A stretch of DNA of 64,000 nt from Arthrobacter_E sp041360795 (lineage in GTDB: Bacteria > Actinomycetota > Actinomycetes > Actinomycetales > Micrococcaceae), in the NCBI RefSeq assembly GCF_041360795.1, contig NZ_JBFUPW010000001.1, forward strand, positions 1,054,001 through 1,118,000. The letters are read 5' to 3'. The notes below the pieces were generated by a model that saw only the letters and a list, made by a program, of their open reading frames with translations, did no database searches and was not told the origin of the DNA. Every line of letters starts with the position of its first letter. Position 1 is the first letter of the stretch. Positions 51,026-60,122 of this stretch are shown in pieces. The position numbers and the translations under genes are program-made.

Positions 51026-51697
51026 ATGGGCACCGTGGTGCGTCGCAGGAGCAATGCCGTCACCGAGGAGGCCATCGCCGAACGGCGGGTCGAGATCCTT
51101 CGCTCCACCGCGTCCGTGATCGTGAATTCCGGCCTGTCCGGCTGTTCCTTCGGGGCGGTGTCGGACGCCACGGGGTTCAGCGTGGGCATGATCCAGCACT
51201 ACTTCCGCACCCGGGACAAGCTGATCGAGGCCTGCGTGGAGCACCGCATGGAGGAGTCCGAGGCCGAATGGCGTCAGATCGCCTCGCGGCACGGCGGAGC
51301 GGACGCCGCCCGCAAGCTCCGCGGCCTGATCGACTACGCGGTCATGGGGGAGAAGGACTTCACCGACGCGTGGGGGTTCTGGTTCGAGCTCTACGCCGCC
51401 GCGCGCCTGGACCCGTCCCTGGCGGAGAAGGTCAACGACCGGCTCCGCTACTGGCAGCGGCTCTTCACCGAGGCGATCCAGGACGCCCTCGACTCCGGCC
51501 AGGCCGTCACCGACCGCACCGTGGAGGACGTGGTGAATTCGGTCCTGGGGCTCACCGATGGCCTGGCCTTCCAGGCCATCAACGGCACCTTCGGTATGAC
51601 CGCGCCGCGCATGCATGCGATCCTCCACAGCTTCGTCGAATCCGAACTGAAACTCCCTCGCGCGACGGCGGGCGCAACCGCCGTCGACTATCACTGA
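51026..51697 (+). CDS. TetR-family transcriptional regulator of the amino-acid catabolic locus
   Basis: A 223-residue regulator. The HTH lies near residues 42-65 (CSFGAVSDATGFSVGMIQHYF), with the TetR-type recognition helix VGMIQHYFRTRDKL. The C-terminal ligand domain resembles BetI-type proteins (WFELYAAARLDPSL). It is divergent from the importer operon across a palindrome. ATG 51026 is chosen because AGGAGG precedes it by 8 nt; an in-frame GTG at 50996 has none. The aminotransferase follows at 56 nt and is probably co-transcribed. The effector may be the imported substrate. Confidence 0.88.
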   Translation: MGTVVRRRSNAVTEEAIAERRVEILRSTASVIVNSGLSGCSFGAVSDATGFSVGMIQHYFRTRDKLIEACVEHRMEESEAEWRQIASRHGGADAARKLRGLIDYAVMGEKDFTDAWGFWFELYAAARLDPSLAEKVNDRLRYWQRLFTEAIQDALDSGQAVTDRTVEDVVNSVLGLTDGLAFQAINGTFGMTAPRMHAILHSFVESELKLPRATAGATAVDYH

Positions 51698-51753
51698 AAC
51701 CAGGCCAGACCGGCGACGACGCCGGTGCCGCACCCACCCTGAATGAGGCGACC

Positions 51754-52974
51754 ATGAGCACCACCCCCACCTTCCTCCAGCCCGCCGCCCGCGCGGCCGG
51801 CTACCGCCCCTCTCCGGTGCGCGACTTCTGGGAGGTGTCGATGCAGCCGGGCGTGATCTCGCTCGCCGGCGGCAACCCGGACCTCACCGTCCTTCCTCTC
51901 GCGGAGCTGGGAGCCGCCGCCTCACGGATCGTCACGGAGCGCGGCATGGAAGCGCTCCAGTACGGCTCCGGCACCGGGACGCAGGGCGCGCGCGACGCCG
52001 TCGTGCGGGTCATGGCGGCGGAAGGCATCCCCGTGGACGCGGACAGCGTCCAGATCACCGCCGGCTCGCAGATGGCCCTGGAGCTGGTCATCAAGCTGCT
52101 GTGCGATCCGGGCGACGTGATCCTGGCCGAGGGGCCCACCTATGTGGGCGCGCTCGGCGTGTTCGCTGGGCTGCAGGTGGAGGTGGAACATGTCGCCATG
52201 GACCAGGACGGCCTGCGCCCGGACGCCCTCGAGGAGACGATTGCCCGGCTGCGCTCGCAGGGCCGCACGGTCAAGGCGCTCTACACGATCCCCAACTTCC
52301 ACAACCCCACCGGGATCACCCTCTCGGCCGAGCGGCGCCCACGGGTGGTCGAGGTGTGCCGCCGCGCCGGGGTGCCGATCATCGAGGACAATCCTTACGG
52401 CCTCCTGTCCTTCGACGGTGAGGTCCAGCAGAGCATGCAGCAGCTCGATCCGGAGAACGTCATCTACCTCGGGTCGTTCTCCAAGATCGTGGCACCCGGT
52501 CTCCGGGTGGGCTGGGCCGTGGCGCCCGAGCCGCTGCGCCGTCCGCTGCAGCTCGCCTCCGAAGCCACGACCATCTGCGCATCGGTGCTGAGCCAGGCGC
52601 TCATCGAGGAGTACGTGCTGGGTCATGACTGGCAGACGGCGCTCACAACGGCGCGTGGCCTGTACCGCGGCCGGGCCGCGGCCGTGCGGGAAGCACTGGA
52701 GGAGCACATGCCGGCGGGGACCCGCTGGAGCGTGCCGCGTGGCGGGTTCTTCACCTGGCTGGATCTGCCTGAAGGGGTTTCCTGCCACACGGTGCTGGAC
52801 GCCGCGATCGACGCCAAGGTGGTCTTCGTTCCGGGGACCGCGTTCTACGACGGTCCGGACTTCGGCGCCGGGGCGCCGGGCCTCTCGCAGCTGCGGCTGG
52901 CGTTCTCGCTGGAGGATGAGGACACCCTGCGAGAAGGCGTGAAGCGCCTGGGCGGCGCCATCGCCGGTCGGTGA
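51754..52974 (+). CDS. PLP-dependent aminotransferase (class I/II fold)
   Basis: A 406-residue aminotransferase of the 2-aminoadipate/aromatic (LysN/ARO8-like) group without an N-terminal GntR domain. Seen: YGSGTGTQGARDAV near residues 68-81, IPNFHNPTGIT near 178-188, and the PLP lysine K244 in GSFSKIVAPGLRVGW. It would convert the imported amino acid to its 2-oxo acid, which the AruI-like decarboxylase could then use. ATG behind AGGCGACC. A strong terminator follows at 53007. Substrate not defined by sequence. Confidence 0.9.
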   Translation: MSTTPTFLQPAARAAGYRPSPVRDFWEVSMQPGVISLAGGNPDLTVLPLAELGAAASRIVTERGMEALQYGSGTGTQGARDAVVRVMAAEGIPVDADSVQITAGSQMALELVIKLLCDPGDVILAEGPTYVGALGVFAGLQVEVEHVAMDQDGLRPDALEETIARLRSQGRTVKALYTIPNFHNPTGITLSAERRPRVVEVCRRAGVPIIEDNPYGLLSFDGEVQQSMQQLDPENVIYLGSFSKIVAPGLRVGWAVAPEPLRRPLQLASEATTICASVLSQALIEEYVLGHDWQTALTTARGLYRGRAAAVREALEEHMPAGTRWSVPRGGFFTWLDLPEGVSCHTVLDAAIDAKVVFVPGTAFYDGPDFGAGAPGLSQLRLAFSLEDEDTLREGVKRLGGAIAGR

Positions 52975-53006
52975 GGCCGGGTCGGGGAGTGGGGTTCTAA
53001 TTGCCG

Positions 53007-53037
53007 GGGCCGGCCGCAGCATGGCTGCGGCCGGCCC
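53007..53037 (+). terminator. Terminator after the aminotransferase
   Basis: A perfect 14-bp stem (53007-53020 with 53024-53037) with the loop ATG, followed by TTG. Confidence 0.8.
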
Positions 53038-53100
53038 TTGCACAGCGCAGCGAACCGGAGCACGCTGCGCAGGAGAGCCTCGCCCGGATAAAATCTGACG

Positions 53101-53445
53101 GTGAGTGAAACCCTGCCTCCCTGCCCCGAGTGCTCCAGCGAGTACACCTACGAGATGGGCGCGCTCCTCGTGTGCCCGGAATGCGCCCACGAATGGGAGC
53201 CCGCGTCCGCCGAGGAGAGTGCGGAGAAGGTCATCAAGGATGCCGTGGGCAAGGTGCTCGCCGACGGTGACACCGTCACGATCGTCAAGGACCTGAAGGT
53301 CAAGGGCAGCCCCACCTCCATCAAGGTGGGCACCAAGGTGCGGAACATCCGGCTGATCGAGGGCGTGGGGGATCACGACATCGACTGCAAGGTGGATGGC
53401 TTCGGGCCCATGCAGCTCAAATCCAGCGTGGTCAAGAAGGTCTGA
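53101..53445 (+). CDS. PhnA/YjdM-family zinc-ribbon protein
   Basis: A 114-residue protein with an N-terminal zinc ribbon (C8-x2-C11 and C25-x2-C28: PPCPEC, LVCPEC) and a PhnA C-terminal domain (VLADGDTVTIVKDLKVKG, SVVKKV end). The family was named for alkylphosphonate genes, but its role is unclear and no phn genes are nearby. GTG 53101 lies 6 nt after TAAAAT and lacks a Shine-Dalgarno sequence, so it is a strong leaderless candidate. Confidence 0.9.
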   Translation: MSETLPPCPECSSEYTYEMGALLVCPECAHEWEPASAEESAEKVIKDAVGKVLADGDTVTIVKDLKVKGSPTSIKVGTKVRNIRLIEGVGDHDIDCKVDGFGPMQLKSSVVKKV

Positions 53446-53534
53446 TCCGGTTCGGCCTGCGCTCCTGCGGCGTAGGCTGACACAGAGCACCATGACTCAG
53501 CGCACCGTGAGGCTCACGAGCGACAGGAGACGCG

Positions 53535-54215
53535 ATGTCCGCAACCACCGAGGCGACCACCGTGGCCGGGCTGATGGAAGAGCTCGCGGCACTGGACGAC
53601 CCACGGGCCCGTGAGGTCAATCTCCGCCACGGCGACGACCACGGCGTGAATCTCGGCAAGCTGCGGGCCATCGCGAAACGCCTGAAAACCCAGCAGGACC
53701 TCGCCCGCGAGCTCTGGGCCACCGGCGACACCGCAGCCAGGCTGCTGTCCCTGCTGATCTGCCGTCCCAAGGAGTTCAGCCGCGACGAGCTCGACACGAT
53801 GCTGCGCGAGGCCCGCGCCCCGAAGGTCCAGGACTGGCTCGTGAACTACGTCGTCAAGAAGTCCCCGCACGCCGAGGACCTGCGGCTCCTGTGGTTCGCG
53901 GACGAGGACCCCGTGGTGGCGAGCGCAGGGTGGATGCTCACGGTGGACCGGGTCGCCAAGAAGCCCGAGGGCCTGGACCTGGACGGCCTCCTGGACACGA
54001 TCGAAGCCAGGATGAAGGACGCGCCGGAGCGCCTGCAGTGGGCGATGAACCACTGCCTCGCGCAGATCGGGATCGAACATCCTGCGCTGCGGGCCCGCGC
54101 CCTGGACATCGGGGAGCGGCTCGAAGTCCTGAAGGACTACCCCACGCCGCCGGGCTGCACTTCGCCTTTCGCCCCGGTGTGGATCACGGAGATGGTGCGC
54201 CGCAAGGAAGGCTGA
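53535..54215 (+). CDS. DNA alkylation repair protein (AlkD-like HEAT repeats)
   Basis: A 226-residue all-helical protein made of HEAT-like repeats. The pattern HGVNLGKLRAIAKRLKTQQDLARELW and repeated helices with VQDWLVNYVVKKS fit the AlkD-type family, which removes alkylated bases such as 3-methyl- and 7-methylpurines without base flipping. Key AlkD residues could not be aligned with certainty, so enzyme activity is inferred. ATG with GACAGGAGAC upstream. A large hairpin lies 41 nt after the stop. Confidence 0.75.
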   Translation: MSATTEATTVAGLMEELAALDDPRAREVNLRHGDDHGVNLGKLRAIAKRLKTQQDLARELWATGDTAARLLSLLICRPKEFSRDELDTMLREARAPKVQDWLVNYVVKKSPHAEDLRLLWFADEDPVVASAGWMLTVDRVAKKPEGLDLDGLLDTIEARMKDAPERLQWAMNHCLAQIGIEHPALRARALDIGERLEVLKDYPTPPGCTSPFAPVWITEMVRRKEG

Positions 54216-54255
54216 GTCCAGCCGGCGTCGTGGTCGCGCTCAGATCACCGCCAGA

Positions 54256-54323
54256 GCCGGCCGGGGCGAACCCATCGCGACCGCCACCGTGGCGAATTCC
54301 GCGATGGGTTCGCCACGGCCGGC
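54256..54323. terminator. Large hairpin after the AlkD-like gene
   Basis: Arms GCCGGCCG (54256-54263) with CGGCCGGC (54316-54323) and a 15-bp perfect stem (54265-54279 with 54300-54314) form a near-continuous 23-bp stem. The 20-nt loop holds a second small hairpin CGCCAC/GTGGCG. There is no T-run. Confidence 0.6.
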
Positions 54324-54392
54324 CGGCGGGGACTCCGCGAAGCCGATTGTGACGCCCCGAGTGCTCGTGAGAAGGGTGGAAATCGTCCTTGT

Positions 54393-54421
54393 CTGAAACT
54401 TTTTCAGTGAGCTGAATCACA
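54393..54421. promoter_or_regulatory. CTGAAA palindrome and CRP/GlxR-like site
   Basis: CTGAAA-CTT-TTTCAG (54393-54407, perfect) overlaps AGTGA-GCTGAA-TCACA (54406-54421), which differs from the CRP/GlxR consensus TGTGA-N6-TCACA at one position. Located about 175 bp before the amidohydrolase-dpp operon. Confidence 0.5.
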
Positions 54422-54487
54422 GTCATTTTCGGGGATTTAGGGGTCCGCTGTCGGATCCTGACGTCCGGTGAGCCCGGAAACTCCTTG

Positions 54488-54503
54488 AGTAAAACATTTT
54501 ACT
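54488..54503. promoter_or_regulatory. Operator-like palindrome upstream of the amidohydrolase-dpp operon
   Basis: AGTAAAA-CA-TTTTACT is a perfect 7-2-7 palindrome, AT-rich in a GC-rich genome, 92 bp before the first gene. It is a likely regulator-binding site. No regulator gene adjoins the operon. Confidence 0.55.
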
Positions 54504-54594
54504 TCCCTACGTTTGGCGCAGGCTCCGCAACGGCTTCAACGGCCGGGGCGGACAGCACACCTCATGTGACCAAACTCAGGGAAAGCAGGCAGCG

Positions 54595-56256
54595 TTGGCA
54601 TCCGAACTCTATGGGAACGCCAGGTTCTTCACCGCGGACAGACGACGGTGGGCGGAAGCACTGCTCGTCGTCGACGGGCGGATCGCCTACGTCGGTGACG
54701 AGGAGACCGCACGGCGTCTCGCCGGCGACGATGTCCGGGAGATCGACCTGGACGGCGCCACGGTCCTGCCCGGCTTCGTCGACGGACACGCCCACGTCGT
54801 CGGCACGGGAGAGGCCGCCGCCCAAGTGGATCTCTGGGGCGCCACGGACCTCGACGAGATCCAGCGACGGATCGGTGAGTGGGCCGCCGCCCACCCGGAG
54901 GTCCCCGTCATCCGGGCCCACGGCTGGAATCACGGGGCACTCCCGGGCGGCGTGCCGGATCGCCACCAGCTGGACACCGTGGTCGCCGACCGTCCGGTCT
55001 TCGCCCAGGCCTACGATTTCCACTCGATCTGGCTCAACACCGCCGCCCTGGACATGGCGGGCATCGACGACGCCACCCAGGATCCGCCCGGGGGCACGGT
55101 GCACCGCGATGCCGAGGGCCACGCGACCGGGTACGTCGACGAGACCGCCATGCACCGCCTGGTCTGGCCCGTGCTGGACGCGCACGTCAGCGATGCGGAC
55201 CGGGACGTGGCCCTCGCCGCCGCACTGGAGAGCTACCGGCGGACCGGCGTCACCGCCACCACGGACATGGCGCTCGACGACGGCGACCTCGCCGCCATGC
55301 GGCGCGCCGAACGTGACGGCACGCTCACCGCCCGCATCGTCGCGCACTGGCGGGTCCAGCCCACGGGCGACCCGGCTCAGAACCTCGCCCAGGTCGAAAA
55401 GGTCGCGGCCCTGGCCGCCGAACAGCAGTCCGAATGGCTGAGGATCACCGGGATCAAGGTCATGGTGGACGGCACGGTCGACGGCTGCACCGCCGCGCTG
55501 GGAGCGCCCTATGCCGACGGGAGCAGCGCCGACCCGGTCTGGAGCCTCGAGGAACTGGCCCCCGTCGTGGTCGCCGCGGATGCCGCCGGACTCCAGGTGG
55601 CGATGCACGCGATCGGCGACGAGGCGATCAGGATCGCGATCGCCGCCGTCGAGCGCGCGGTGACCGAGAACGGGCCGGCCCAGCGCCGACACCGGATCGA
55701 GCACCTGGAAGTGGCGGACCCCGCCGACATCGAACGCCTCGCCGCCCTGGGCATCACCGCCAGCATGCAGCCTGTCCATGCCGACCCGGCCATCCAGGAC
55801 AATTGGCGGGCTCAGCTCGGGGACGCCCGCGTTGAGCGGGGCTACCCGTGGCCCGAGATGAGCGACGCCGGCGCACCCCTGGTCTTCGGCACCGACTCGC
55901 CCACCTCGCCCGAAGCCCCGCTCCCGAACATGTACGTCGCGGCCACCCGGCGCTCGGCACTGGACCCGAGCCGCGAGGCCAACCTGCCGCGGTACGCCGT
56001 GCCCCTGGCCGATTCCGTCGAACACGCCACCCGGGACGCTGCCTGGGCCTGCCGCTCCGAGGACCGTTACGGGCGGCTGGCCGCGGGGCTCCATGCCGAT
56101 TTCATCGTGCTGGACCGCGACATCTTCAGCGCGCCGCTCGAGGAGCTCCTGGAGGCGCGCGTGGTGCGGACCGTCGTCGGGGGCAGGACCGTGCACCTGG
56201 CCGAGGACGCGCAGGGCGGGCGGCAGCGCGCCGCAGAGGACAGGATCCCGGCATGA
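54595..56256 (+). CDS. Amidohydrolase family protein (YtcJ/amidohydrolase_3 type)
   Basis: A 553-residue metal-dependent hydrolase, second of its kind in the window. H65 and H67 (GFVDGHAHVVG) begin the metal site; further ligands are in MHAIGDEAIR, RHRIEHLEV and FGTDSPTSPE. A C-terminal beta strand closes the barrel (DFIVLDRDIF). It probably hydrolyses an amide or N-acyl compound brought in by the coupled peptide-type importer. TTG start at 54595 with AAGCAGG upstream. The stop overlaps the dppB ATG (ATGA). No signal peptide. Confidence 0.86.
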   Translation: MASELYGNARFFTADRRRWAEALLVVDGRIAYVGDEETARRLAGDDVREIDLDGATVLPGFVDGHAHVVGTGEAAAQVDLWGATDLDEIQRRIGEWAAAHPEVPVIRAHGWNHGALPGGVPDRHQLDTVVADRPVFAQAYDFHSIWLNTAALDMAGIDDATQDPPGGTVHRDAEGHATGYVDETAMHRLVWPVLDAHVSDADRDVALAAALESYRRTGVTATTDMALDDGDLAAMRRAERDGTLTARIVAHWRVQPTGDPAQNLAQVEKVAALAAEQQSEWLRITGIKVMVDGTVDGCTAALGAPYADGSSADPVWSLEELAPVVVAADAAGLQVAMHAIGDEAIRIAIAAVERAVTENGPAQRRHRIEHLEVADPADIERLAALGITASMQPVHADPAIQDNWRAQLGDARVERGYPWPEMSDAGAPLVFGTDSPTSPEAPLPNMYVAATRRSALDPSREANLPRYAVPLADSVEHATRDAAWACRSEDRYGRLAAGLHADFIVLDRDIFSAPLEELLEARVVRTVVGGRTVHLAEDAQGGRQRAAEDRIPA

Positions 56257-57287
56257 GTGAACAGATCGACGCCGGGCCGGCCTCCCCGGTCACGGCTCCG
56301 GCCTCGTCCGAGACTCCGCGCCGCGGACCCGATTGGGGGCTGTTCCGCTTCATCGCGCAACGGATCGGCGGCCTGCTCGCCACCCTGTTCGTGGCCAGTC
56401 TGGTGGTCTTTGGCGCGTTGTACGCCGCGCCGGGCAATCCGCTCACGTTCCTCACCCACGGCAGGTCGCTCCCGCCCGAGGGCATCGCCCAGCTGAAAGC
56501 CCAGTACCACCTCGACGATCCGCTGTGGCTCCAGTACCTCCGGTGGCTGGGCGGCGTGCTGCACGGTGACTTCGGCACGTCGATCATCTACAACCAGCCG
56601 GTGTCCGATCTGCTGGCCGCGCGCGCCTCGAACACGCTGCTCCTGGTGGCGCTGTCCGCGGTGATCGTGCTCGTGTTCGGGCTGGTCATCGGGGTGTTCG
56701 CAGGGCTCAAGCCTGGCATCGTGTCCCGGTCCACCATGGGTCTCGCGACGGCCGTCATGGCCGTCCCGACCTTCGTGGCGGCGGTGCTGCTCATCCTCGT
56801 CTTCGCCGTGAATCTGGGCTGGTTCCCGGTCTTCGGGGCGGGGGCGCCCGGCCTGGACGCGGTCTACCACATGGTCCTCCCGGCTCTGGGACTAGCGCTG
56901 GCGTCCGTGGCTTTCGTGGCGCGCCTCGCCCAGGCGGCCATCCGCCAGGAACTGCAGGCCGACCACGTGCAGACCGCCATCAGCCGGGGCCTGCCGCGCC
57001 GGTTCATCGTCCAGCGCCACGTGATCCGCAACGCGGCCATGCCCGTGCTGACCGTGGCGGGCCTGACCATCGCCGGTCTCATCGCGGGCAGCGTCGTGGT
57101 GGAACAGGTGTTCCAGCTCGGTGGCTTCGGCCAGTTCCTGGTCTCGAGCGTGCAGCAGAAGGACTTCCCGGTGGTCCAGGCGATCTGCCTGGTCTATGTG
57201 GGGTCGTTCATCCTGCTGAACACGGCCATCGACATCCTCTACTCGCTGCTCGACCCCCGCGTCACGCTCGGAAGGAGCGCCTCATGA
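56253..57287 (+). CDS. dppB: Dipeptide/oligopeptide-type ABC transporter permease 1
   Basis: A 344-residue membrane protein of the DppB/OppB family with six transmembrane segments and a hydrophilic N-terminal extension of about 35 residues. Family marks: PGNPLTFL after TM1, the QYHLDDPLWLQYLRWL periplasmic segment, and the coupling loop RQELQADHVQTAISRGLPRR. ATG overlaps the amidohydrolase stop; its own stop overlaps dppC. It pairs with DppC to form the channel. The gene symbol is by family only. Confidence 0.92.
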   Translation: MSEQIDAGPASPVTAPASSETPRRGPDWGLFRFIAQRIGGLLATLFVASLVVFGALYAAPGNPLTFLTHGRSLPPEGIAQLKAQYHLDDPLWLQYLRWLGGVLHGDFGTSIIYNQPVSDLLAARASNTLLLVALSAVIVLVFGLVIGVFAGLKPGIVSRSTMGLATAVMAVPTFVAAVLLILVFAVNLGWFPVFGAGAPGLDAVYHMVLPALGLALASVAFVARLAQAAIRQELQADHVQTAISRGLPRRFIVQRHVIRNAAMPVLTVAGLTIAGLIAGSVVVEQVFQLGGFGQFLVSSVQQKDFPVVQAICLVYVGSFILLNTAIDILYSLLDPRVTLGRSAS

Positions 57288-58153
57288 CCACCGCCGCCGC
57301 CGACCGGCGCATGATCGCCCGGAGCGCGCGCCGCTTACGCCGTTCCGGTTCCCTCGGGGCCTCCGGACGGATCGCGGCCGGAGTCCTGGCCGTCGTCGTC
57401 CTCCTGGCCGTGCTCGGCCCTTTGCTGGTGCCCGCCGACCCCAACGCCGTCAGCCTGTCCGAGGCGTACCAGGACCCCAGCGCGGAGCACCTGCTCGGAA
57501 CCGACGGCAACGGACGTGACCTGCTGGCGCGTCTGCTGTTCGGTGCCCAGACCGCACTGCTCGGCCCGTTCCTGGTGGTGCTCGTCTCCACTGTCCTCGG
57601 CACGGCGCTGGCCCTGGCCGCCGTGTGGTTCGGCGGCTGGTTCGACCAGGTGTCGGTGCGGGTGATGGACGCCGTGTTCGCTTTCCCGGGACTGCTGCTC
57701 GCCATCCTGGCGACGGCGCTTTTCGGGGCGGGTCTGACGGCGGCCATCGCGGCGCTCGCCATCGCCTACATCCCGTACATCGGGCGGATCGTCCGCAGTG
57801 CGGCACTCCGTGAACGCAATCTGCCCTATGTCGCGGCACTGAGGGTGCAAGGCGTCCGGGGCCTCCTGATCTCGCTGCGGCACATCCTGCCGAACATCGC
57901 CGGCCTGATCGTCGCCAACGCCACCCTGGCTTTCGGCTTCGCACTCATGGACCTTGCCGGCCTCTCCTTCATCGGCCTCGGGGTGCAGCCGCCCACCGCT
58001 GACTGGGGCGCCACCGTCGGCACCGGAATGTCGGGCATCCTGCAGGGCCACCCGGATGAGGCGCTCTTCGCGAGTGCTCTCATCGTCATCACGGTCGCCG
58101 CCGTCAACGTGCTCGGCGACCGCCTCACCGAACGCTCGGAGGCCCGCTCATGA
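57284..58153 (+). CDS. dppC: Dipeptide/oligopeptide-type ABC transporter permease 2
   Basis: A 289-residue membrane protein of the DppC/OppC family. After a basic N-terminus and TM1 comes the family motif HLLGTDGNGRDLLARLLFG (near residues 66-84). The coupling-loop EAA-like region is LPYVAALRVQGVRGLLISLRH, near residues 181-201, given here as LPYVAALRVQGVR. The C-terminal segment FIGLGVQPPTADWG is typical. ATGA overlaps on both sides show strict translational coupling with dppB and dppD. Confidence 0.92.
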   Translation: MTTAAADRRMIARSARRLRRSGSLGASGRIAAGVLAVVVLLAVLGPLLVPADPNAVSLSEAYQDPSAEHLLGTDGNGRDLLARLLFGAQTALLGPFLVVLVSTVLGTALALAAVWFGGWFDQVSVRVMDAVFAFPGLLLAILATALFGAGLTAAIAALAIAYIPYIGRIVRSAALRERNLPYVAALRVQGVRGLLISLRHILPNIAGLIVANATLAFGFALMDLAGLSFIGLGVQPPTADWGATVGTGMSGILQGHPDEALFASALIVITVAAVNVLGDRLTERSEARS

Positions 58154-59282
58154 TGTCCCTCACCCCCTCCGCCACTCCGCGAGAGGCTTCCCGGCGCGCT
58201 TCGACCGGGCCGCTCCTGTCCGTCGACGGCCTGACCGTGAAGCTGCCCGTCGCCCATGAGCTGCGGACCGTGCTCCGGGACGTCTCGTTCGAACTGGAAG
58301 AGGGCAAAGCACTCGGCCTGGTGGGTGAATCAGGTTCCGGGAAATCCATGACCGTCCGCACCATCGCCCGCCTTCTGCCTCCCGGCGCAGAGGTCACGGG
58401 CCAGGTGCGCTTCGACGGCCAGGAGGTCTTCGATCTCCGGGGCGAAGCGCTGCGCAAGTACCGCGCCGGTGACGTGTCCATGATCTTCCAGGACGCGCGT
58501 GCCCACACGAACCCGGTCCGCAGGATCGGTGACTTCCTCACCGAGGCGTTGCGCACGAATCAGAGGATGCCGCGGAAGGCGGCGGAGGCGCGCGCTGTCG
58601 CCCTGCTGGACGAGGTGGGCATCCACGACCCCGAACGGCGCCTGCGGCAGTTCCCGCATGAACTGAGTGGCGGTCTGCTGCAGCGAGTCATGATCGCCGC
58701 CGCGGTGGCCGTCCGGCCCCGCCTGATCCTCGCCGACGAACCGACGACGGCGCTCGACGTCACCACGCAGGCGGAGGTCATGGTGATCCTCAAGCGGATG
58801 CAGGCCGAGTACGGGATGTCGATGCTCTTCATCACGCACGACCTGGAGCTGGCCAGCGCGGTCTGCGACGACACGGTGGTCTTCTACGCGGGACAGGTGG
58901 TCGAACGCCAGACCGCGACCCGGCTGCACCACGATCCGCTGCACCCGTACACCGCCGCGCTCGTCCGCGCCCGGCCGGAGATCACCCACCGGGCGGATCG
59001 TCTCCCCGCCCTGCCGGGTCACCCCACCACGGCCTACGAGGCGCCGGACGGTTGCGCTTTCGCCCCGCGCTGCCCGTTCGCCGAGGAAGCGTGTCGGGCC
59101 GGTGTGCCGCCGCTCCTCCAGATCGGCGGGCACGGGGACAGCCGTTGCCTCCGGATGCCCGAGCTGCACGGGAAGCTGCTGACCCGCCCGTCGGGAGCTG
59201 CGGCGGCCGTGCCGATCGCGGCGGGGACGGCCGCGCACGGCGGCGACACGCCGTCGACTGTCGAACCGGGGGAGGAGACCCT

Positions 59283-59286
<4 letters not shown>
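58150..59286 (+). CDS. dppD: Dipeptide/oligopeptide-type ABC transporter ATP-binding protein D
   Basis: A 378-residue ATPase. Walker A GESGSGKSM (58-66), signature LSGGLLQRV, Walker B LILADEPTTALD and ITHDLELA are intact. The C-terminal oligopeptide domain carries the four cysteines expected for a 4Fe-4S-type site in such ATPases (CAFAPRCPFAEEACRAG...C). A Thr/Ala-rich tail of about 40 residues is extra. Starts ATGATG at 58150; overlaps dppC and dppF. Confidence 0.92.
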
Positions 59287-60092
<806 letters not shown>

Positions 60093-60122
60093 TTTCTGCA
60101 TCACCCTCTCAAGGAGCCACCC

